Origin: Perkinsus marinus ATCC 50983
Lineage: Eukaryota > Perkinsozoa > Perkinsida > Perkinsidae
Direction: 5' to 3'
DNA: 25,494 bases
Assembly: GCF_000006405.1 (NCBI RefSeq)
Contig: NW_003216433.1
Coordinates: forward strand, 56,646-82,139
Program-made: the position numbers and the translations under genes
In this document: one piece after another, positions 20,033 through 25,494 of the stretch
How positions within the stretch are numbered: position 1 is the stretch's first letter
Layout: each line of letters starts with the position of its first letter
The notes under the pieces: generated by a model
The model's input: only the letters and a program-made list of their open reading frames with translations
What the model was told of the DNA's origin: nothing
The model's database searches: none

Positions 20033-20320
20033 TTGAGGGAGTATCTTAGGTTCAAGTGTATAAGATTCAAATGAGGTCCAAAAGTGGACGCGGGGTAGTT
20101 GGTCTATAGGATTTTCTACATCTTCGGTATCAGTTGGAATTCCAACGCGATCTTGTTTGTATAATTGAAGCTGTAGGAGTTGCATAAAGTTCCCGCGCGC
20201 CTCCATTTCGTGCATCGGCTTGCCCTCTACACTAGTGCATCGTGTGATGTCGGCGTGCATGTCTTCTGAAACAAGAACAACCGCAACCCGCACTTTGTTG
20301 TATAATCGTGCGCGAATCAT
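20013..20320 (-). CDS. Minus-strand gene candidate ending tail-to-tail with the membrane protein
   Basis: An ATG at 20320 opens a protein-like frame (NKVRVAVVLVSEDMHADI, EARGNFMQLLQLQLYKQD). It runs into a 28-bp module at 20041-20068. Without removal of the module the frame continues antisense through the neighbour to 19883. Removal of 29 bases (20073-20045) gives a stop at 20013, and the joined end (WTYTPSTTSDAS) resembles the secreted gene just after its own module. The 29-nt boundary lacks a GT donor, so this junction is speculative. A further minus-strand frame at 20664-20407 (NAEECAKWVKKSATV) could be an upstream exon, but no phase-consistent link was found. Confidence 0.35.
20041..20068 (-). 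repeat. 28-bp palindromic module, copy E
   Basis: GAATCTTA...AACCTAAGATAC on the minus strand, 28 bases. Starts 9 bp past the stop of the membrane-protein gene and lies within the opposing minus-strand gene candidate. Flanking bases match copy D (GG(A/G)CCTCAT before it, TCC after it). Confidence 0.8.
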
Positions 20321-20673
20321 TCACAGTATGCCTACGACGTCCAATGGAACGTCCAGGAGGTTTTTTGTCGCCTTGGGGGGGGAGGTCACCTCTTAACCTG
20401 ATGTTTTTATTTTCCCGTCAGTGTCGGTTTGCGGTAGCTGATGCTTGTCTGTAGAACCTTCCCAGAGGAATGCGATACGAGGGGAGTGGAGATTAGGACA
20501 AAACGAACTTGAGCCCTATGGCCAATATCTGGACAATAATCGTTCAAACTCGCAGTAGAGAGATTAATCGTTCCCGCGGTATTTACTGTGGCGGATTTTT
20601 TTACCCATTTGGCACACTCTTCAGCGTTTATACTCACTCTTCGGAAAAAGTGTATCAGTTTCACCTTGATAGC

Positions 20674-20701
20674 GTATCTTCATCGCGGTAACCTAAGATT
20701 C
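20674..20701 (+). repeat. 28-bp palindromic module, copy F
   Basis: GTATCTTC...AACCTAAGATTC, 28 bases, in sense with the acyl-CoA-binding-like gene. The frame of that gene opens directly after its AACCTAAG. Confidence 0.8.
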
Positions 20702-21390
20702 GTTTATCATTGGTCTTCAGATCGCTGACCCCACGGCTCCGATTACGAGTGTCCGCCCTATGCCGACAGATCCTCCACGGTGACGCCCCCCTCCACCACC
20801 CTCCTGTCACCCAACCTGCTCAAGCTTTGGCATGGCTGGCGTGGGATAAGTGTAGAGGACTGTCGAAGCAGGAAGCGCGCGCCCAGATGATCGATATCTT
20901 AATGAGGTTTGATGATGATTTTGCTAATATCAGTTATCAACGGGAGCGACATCATGGTGGGAAAGTGCCTACGGCCGCTTTGGTGGAAGTTGACCGATTT
21001 GGCAAACCAAAAATTTTCCCGATTGTGGCTAGCATTGTTGAGAGGTATTTACGAAGATATGTGTCGGAGTCGTGGGCCCCTTGGTGGCGTAGGAGGCTCA
21101 TATGGTTATGCGCAGTGTTGTTGGTATGTAGCCTCTTGATGAGGGCATCACCGAGGGTCCGAAGTCTTTATGATAGGGCCCCTAAGGCGGTCCTTGCGCT
21201 ATCTAGTGCATTGGTGTATCTACTCTCGATACAGTATGGTGTGCCCGAATGGGTTTTCGCGATATGCCCTGATTATGCATTGACGGCTATGGGGGGAGGG
21301 AAAGGGCCGAGGGGCGGCTGGCGTAGAATCTTCGACGTCTTTGCTAATGAGGCCCTACCCTTCGTACGGGAAGAGGAAGGTGATGCATAA
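20698..21390 (+). CDS. Acyl-CoA-binding-like protein with a two-helix membrane tail (5' end missing)
   Basis: The frame enters right after an AACCTAAG acceptor at 20697. Residues 15-70 resemble the second half of an acyl-CoA-binding domain: LRLRVSALCRQILHGDAP matches the LYALYKQATVGD region and LAWLAWDKCRGLSKQEARAQ matches the W-x-A-W...LSKEEA helix. The first helix must be in an upstream exon that I could not find. A linker leads to two hydrophobic segments (LIWLCAVLLVCSLLM and AVLALSSALVYLLSI) and a short acidic tail. Acyl-CoA-binding proteins carry long-chain acyl-CoA esters; a membrane-anchored form at the ER or a peroxisome-like membrane is inferred. The domain match is moderate and made by eye. 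Confidence 0.5.
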   Translation: MRLSLVFRSLTPRLRLRVSALCRQILHGDAPLHHPPVTQPAQALAWLAWDKCRGLSKQEARAQMIDILMRFDDDFANISYQRERHHGGKVPTAALVEVDRFGKPKIFPIVASIVERYLRRYVSESWAPWWRRRLIWLCAVLLVCSLLMRASPRVRSLYDRAPKAVLALSSALVYLLSIQYGVPEWVFAICPDYALTAMGGGKGPRGGWRRIFDVFANEALPFVREEEGDA

Positions 21391-22269
21391 CGCGGTAACG
21401 TATTTGTTAATATTGCCAATTTTTAACAAGGATGCTGATTGAGGTGCTTTTGAGTTCATGATAAAGTGATGGAGGAGTTGAAATACTCAGTAGAATATTT
21501 TCTATGTCGGTTGGAGATCGATCGATGCATGGTCCTGGTCGAGTGGGAGGGTGTTGAAGTGTATATGTTTGGTATTATCAGCTGAGGTGGAGAATTGGCA
21601 GAATTTTGAAATTTGTTGTTTTGAGTTTCAGAAGGTACAGTATGAAAATTCACACACGTTTGGGATAGGAGTAGACAGAAACCAACGGAAAAAATCCCGA
21701 AATTTCCTCAGAATTTTATCGCTGTCGTCAACACGTGTAGTGCAAAATTTTCCCTCACTGGTGACAGATGTTTTTGGTGCTGTCACCCGACACCCGTAGC
21801 CGATGGTACTCGTAACCAAACACAGGGGAATCAACTGTAGGGAGGAGAGGCAAAGGGAACCACCGTATAGCTAATGAGGTGCACGCATACACATGTGCGT
21901 GACTGCGAAGCCGTCTCCTTAATAGACTACATAGACTACACGCTGAGACCAAGACGTAGTCGTAGTTACAGTCAGTTCATGAAAGATTGAGAATAATGCT
22001 GAAAGATACATTTATCGATGAGTCATCAGACTTCAGAGATATACGACACGTTGTTGGTCAAAATGGTCAGTTCACATGGGATGGGAATCTAACAGTTTCA
22101 TTCTCATACGAGTTGATTAGCGCGCGCCCGAACATGAGGAAGGATTCCCATGACAGCGCTGTCAACCGTTGGAGGAGGGGACGTATTTTCCACTGGTCTC
22201 GGCGGAGCGAAGTTTTTTTTGTGTTGGAGTTTTTGGAAGGTACTTCAATTTTTAGTTTTATCCTTTTTC
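21391..22269. other. Intergenic stretch with one AT-rich repeat copy
   Basis: No gene is firmly supported. The third copy of the AT-rich repeat lies at about 21646-21760. A plus-strand frame from 21996 (MLKDTFIDESSDFRDIRHVV) is open to 22319 and could be a leader exon or a small gene, but no domain is seen. An inverted CTTCGCTCCGC copy lies at 22202-22212. Confidence 0.35.
21646..21760 (-). repeat. AT-rich dispersed repeat, copy 3
   Basis: Begins ATTCACACACGTTTGGGATA, continues with GGAGTAGACAGAAACC and AAATTTCCTCAGAATTTT, and ends with GTCAACACGTG and AAATTTTCCC. Same orientation as copies 1 and 2. No host gene is identified here. Confidence 0.65.
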
Positions 22270-24613
22270 ATGTCGCCATTGATCAGCAGCGTCGCCACGC
22301 CCCCTGCCCCTACTACTAAGTCGATGAGCACCTTCCCACAGTATAACGGTCTCCAGAAGTGCCCCTGGAAACCTGGTGATGGTCTCGAGGGCTGTCCACA
22401 TAGGACATTCGGTCGTACCTCCAAGTCGTCGGCTGCTGGGAGTGGCAATGTGGTTAACAGCGCATTGGAGTTGGTGGGGAGCACGCCTATGGTGAAGTTA
22501 GAGCGAATTATGGAGGAATTTGATCTACCATGTAGGGGTAGGGATCCTACTGTATGAGGTTATAGTTAGTGATGTTATGTTTATAGTGAATTGATGAAAT
22601 ATTTAGTGACAGAGTCTGGATACGTCTACTCGGTGATGTTTAGGTGAGCTGTGGGCTAAGGCTGAGTACTTCAACCCAGGGGGTAGTGTCAAGGATAGGA
22701 TCGCCCTAAGGATGATAGAGGCTGCTGAGGAGGAGGGCAGGGTAGGGCTCGAGCTGTGCATTATGTGTGCATACCATCCTTCTTTCAGATCAGACCAGGG
22801 GATACCCTCATCGAGCCTACTAGTGGTAACACTGGTACGGGTCTGTGTCTGGCGGCCGCCATAAAGGTGGGGTTGGGCGTTGTCGTCTCGGTCGTGGAGG
22901 TGGTCGTCTCCTTAGGGGTACAAAATGGTCGTCACAATGCCGGAGAAAATGAGTGGAGAGAAGGTAAATATGATGAAGTGCCTGGGCGCTGAGATACTAC
23001 GTAAGGCTGAGCTGATCACTCGTGATTTGACGGATTTACGGTAGGGACCCCTAATGAGGCGGCGTGGAACACCCCGGAATCTCATATAGGCTTGGCTATC
23101 AAATTGCAGAGGGAAATACCCCGTAGTCATATACTGGATCAGGTAGGTGGGAGTTGACGGAAGTGTGGTATGTGTTTGTTAGTATTTAAACCCTGCTAAC
23201 CCGATGGCACACTACGAGGGGACGGGCGCGGAGATCATCGAGCAATGCGATGGGAAGGTGGACGTGTGGGTTAAACGCTCGTGCATGGGTTGGGGTGATT
23301 GTGGAGCTTTAGGATGGTCCTGGGCGCGGGCACTGGGGGTACTATAACGGGAGTGGCGAGGAAGCTGAAGGACGTCCTCGGGGATCAATGTAAGGCCTGT
23401 GCTGAGGTGACGGAGGTATGGTATGGTTTTATTGTTAAGGTCTGGTCGTTGGAGTTGATCCAGTGGGGTCGATTTTGGCAGTGCCGGACTCGCTGAACGA
23501 CCCGGGCAGATTGGAGGGATATCAGGTGGAAGGCATTGGTTATGATTTCATACCTACAGTGAGCTCAGATGCCGCCACCAGGGATCGAACCTGGATCGTT
23601 TGCATAGGTGCTCGACAGAGATCCCAGTGTGATAGATGAGTGGATGAAGGTTGGCGATCCCGAGGCCCTAGCCATGGCCAGGAAGCTCATCCGACTGGAA
23701 GGTCTAACCGTCGGGGGAAGCTCGGGGACATGCGTGGCTGCTGCGGTGAGTATAACACCATCGAGCTCCTTCTGAAGCCTCCCTCTAGGTTCGCTATATA
23801 AAGTCGAAGACGCCCGAAGAAATAGTCGGCAAAAGGGTCGTGACGTTGCTACCCGATTCCTCTCGAAATTACATGTCTAAGGTGGGCCGCATTGAACCGT
23901 AGGAGAAGTGGAGTTGTGAAGCAGTTCCTGGATGATGGTTGGATGTTGTCCCACGGCTTCATTTCGATGGAGGAGCATCCCGGGTGGGGTGGGAGGAGGC
24001 TGCTGCTGCGCTCGAATTGACTTTATGTGGATCTTACAGTTACTCTAATTATAAACAGAAGCGTTGGGGAGGATTATCATTGAAGGAGTCGGGAATTGTT
24101 TTTTGGAAAGTTTTAACCCTGAGCCCGTCTCTCTCGGCATTCGAGGGAATTACAATGATTAAATCTGCTGCTCAGGAGGACCCTACCTATTCAGCAGAGG
24201 TGAGTTTATTTTCGTCCTGTTGACGAAATTGCCGTGTCGTATGTGAATGGCGGTTTCGCTACGGGAATCCTTGCGCACAGCGAAGAATTTTTATCGCTTC
24301 AGGTTGCAATGCTCAGCAGTGGACAGGACATGGTGACGATGAAGAATCTGTATACACGTGTTGCGGCTGCTGAAGACCCCAAGACTCTCACTTTGGAGAA
24401 GTGCAAGTAGGACGAGATGAATTTCGTGGCGCGCGACATTTTCTGTCCAGGCTTAAACCAAGTCCTCCCCTGAGTGTGGCTATGGATGCCTCTCTTGCCG
24501 AAGTCGCCATCAAGCTCGAGGTCCAATCCTACGTCCCGGTCCTCGTTGGAGAGGAGGTCTGTGGGGTTATTGATAGTGGAATATTCCTTCACTTTTTGGC
24601 CACCTCGGTTTGA
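22270..24613 (+). CDS. CBS: Cystathionine beta-synthase with a C-terminal regulatory (CBS) domain
   Basis: Fourteen exons (22270-22531, 22644-22741, 22789-22866, 22916-23000, 23045-23142, 23183-23265, 23313-23389, 23440-23558, 23608-23745, 23789-23881, 23925-23983, 24040-24199, 24303-24406, 24451-24613) give 538 residues, close to animal CBS. The enzyme condenses serine and homocysteine to cystathionine in transsulfuration. Motifs in order: NPGGSVKDR with the PLP lysine, [10 protein letters not shown] binding the PLP phosphate, [43 protein letters not shown] and GGSSGT. N-terminal CPW...CPH keeps the Cys-x-Trp and His with the 13-residue spacing of the heme ligands of animal CBS, so heme binding is likely (inference). 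The C-terminal part ([30 protein letters not shown]) is the regulatory Bateman region. Introns are 40-112 nt. Intron 8 carries a tRNA 3' half, and intron 13 the 17-mer motif. The start ATG is provisional; MSTFPQYNG lies 18 codons in. Confidence 0.93.
23570..23594 (-). repeat. tRNA 3'-half fossil inside CBS intron 8
   Basis: On the minus strand this is a perfect T arm (CCAGG-TTCGATC-CCTGG) followed by TGGCGGC and A, that is, the acceptor 3' strand and a discriminator base. No 5' half is present. It makes up half of the 49-nt intron 23559-23607 and is antisense to the gene. Confidence 0.6.
24420..24436 (+). repeat. 17-mer intron motif, copy 3
   Basis: Exact AATTTCGTGGCGCGCGA in the 44-nt intron 13 (24407-24450) of cystathionine beta-synthase, 14 bases before the acceptor. 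Confidence 0.9.
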
Positions 24614-24639
24614 GTTGACGTAGGTTGATTTTTTATCAT

Positions 24640-25494
24640 ATGTTTCATGGAATATACCAATTGTTGAGTTTCATTGAGGATGCTTATCTGCATCGAGTGG
24701 GGATCTCCAGCGAGTGGAATACGTATACTGGGGAGATTCAGTTTTAGGCGGTATCGTTGATGTTGATGGCGAGGTCTCAATGCTTTGAGAACTTTCCTAT
24801 CCTTGCATATAGGGGGTATGTGTGGTAAACATCCTTATCAAACATAGAAGAGGCTGGATCAGGAAAAAGCTCTGCTGCTGCCTATATGGAGAAGTACTCC
24901 GTGAGAGAATCTTTCATCGAACTCTTGCTTGCCGCGTTGGTCTCAACCGTGATGTCTGTTGTGCCGCTGCTGTATAGCCTAGTAAGGGCCTGTTGATGTA
25001 CAGTCAAACGGTTTCTATTAGGATACTATCGAGTTCATTTGTGACGTCCCTGTTATCGCGTACATTGGTAGCATCTTGTGGTGTATTAGATGGAAACCTT
25101 GGCCTATTGTTCATGATGCCTATTCGAATAGCATCTGAATGTGATGGAAAGAGAAGATTTGCATATTGATGGTTACTGGCAGCAGTATTGTTGTGTTCGT
25201 TGGTGGTCTTTACTCAGTGATGGTCAATGATAATCTGATGAACTATACCTCTATACTAGCTAGTACTCCCCTGGTCGGATGAGTGCTGCACAAGAAGACG
25301 AGGGAGAAAGAAAAAGATAATCTGATAGCAGCGTTACAAGATGCCCACACCACCCTCGAGGAAACTGTTCATTTTCATGGCTAAAATGCTTGTTCACTAT
25401 AGTATGCAGATCCAGGAAGAAATATTGACAAACTCAATGAGAGTAAACTGAAACGTTTCGGATTTTTTCACTCAATCTTAATCGTTTGGATGTG
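24640..25494 (+). CDS. Multi-pass membrane protein, start only (runs off the window)
   Basis: An ATG at 24640, 27 bp after the CBS stop, begins MFHGIYQLLSFIEDAYLHRV. Clear exons follow at 24848-24981 (YSVRESFIELLLAALVSTVM, VVPLLYSL), 25022-25108 (DTIEFICDVPVIAYIGSILW) and from about 25154 (KICILMVTGSSIVVFVGGLY), joined in phase by a 40-nt and a roughly 45-nt intron. At least three hydrophobic helices are seen, then a charged helix (KKTREKEKDNLIAALQDA). An in-frame TGA near 25278 implies another intron or the end of an exon. The link between 24740 and 24848 is unresolved. No transporter or channel signature is recognised. Confidence 0.5.

Noticed and set aside
1-25494. Dinoflagellate/perkinsid spliced-leader sequence or a spliceosomal RNA gene
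   Set aside because: No match to the leader core (CCGTAGCCATTTTGGCTCAAG-like) or to U1-U6 landmarks was found by eye on either strand.

Overview
The window looks like nuclear DNA of a protist, most likely an alveolate near Perkinsus or the dinoflagellates (inference). Genes are packed tightly on both strands and cut by many short GT-AG introns, mostly 40-60 nt and some near 30 nt. Two conserved genes, V-ATPase subunit C and cystathionine beta-synthase, splice cleanly into full-length proteins. This shows the sequence is accurate and sets the local intron rules used to model the rest. A dinoflagellate-style PDZ-like protein and a FASTK/RAP-style helical-repeat protein fit an alveolate. No organism name can be read directly from the sequence.

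Layout: a start fragment (91), an LRR/F-box-like gene (771-2093, +), a single-exon repeat protein (2343-3503, +), a PDZ-domain gene (5129-4191, -), and 69 bp away on the other strand a long IQ-motif gene (5199-8273, +). V-ATPase subunit C follows (8433-9963, +). Then comes 3.2 kb of unresolved, partly coding sequence, and a tandem array of four tRNA-Ser units (about 13190-15370). Next are a mitochondrial-type helical-repeat gene (18063-15909, -), a small secreted protein (19133-18211, -), a two-helix membrane protein (19334-20032, +), a minus-strand candidate (20320-20013), an acyl-CoA-binding-like membrane protein (to 21390, +), cystathionine beta-synthase (22270-24613, +) and the start of a multi-pass membrane protein (24640 to the window end, +). 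No operon-like functional grouping is seen.

The most unusual signal is in the introns. Unrelated genes share short repeated modules in or beside their introns: (1) a 28-bp palindromic module GTATCTT...AACCTAAGATAC in six good copies, whose AAG often falls where a 3' splice site is needed; (2) an exact 17-mer, AATTTCGTGGCGCGCGA, in introns of the LRR and CBS genes and at a third site; (3) an AT-rich repeat of about 110-140 bp that makes up most of one intron and part of another; and (4) tRNA-derived sequence, antisense, inside two introns. Together these suggest that introns here are seeded by several families of small mobile or hairpin sequences (introner-like). The tRNA-Ser array also holds one member with an alanine-type CGC anticodon.

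All exon models were made by hand from reading frame and GT-AG logic; none has transcript support.
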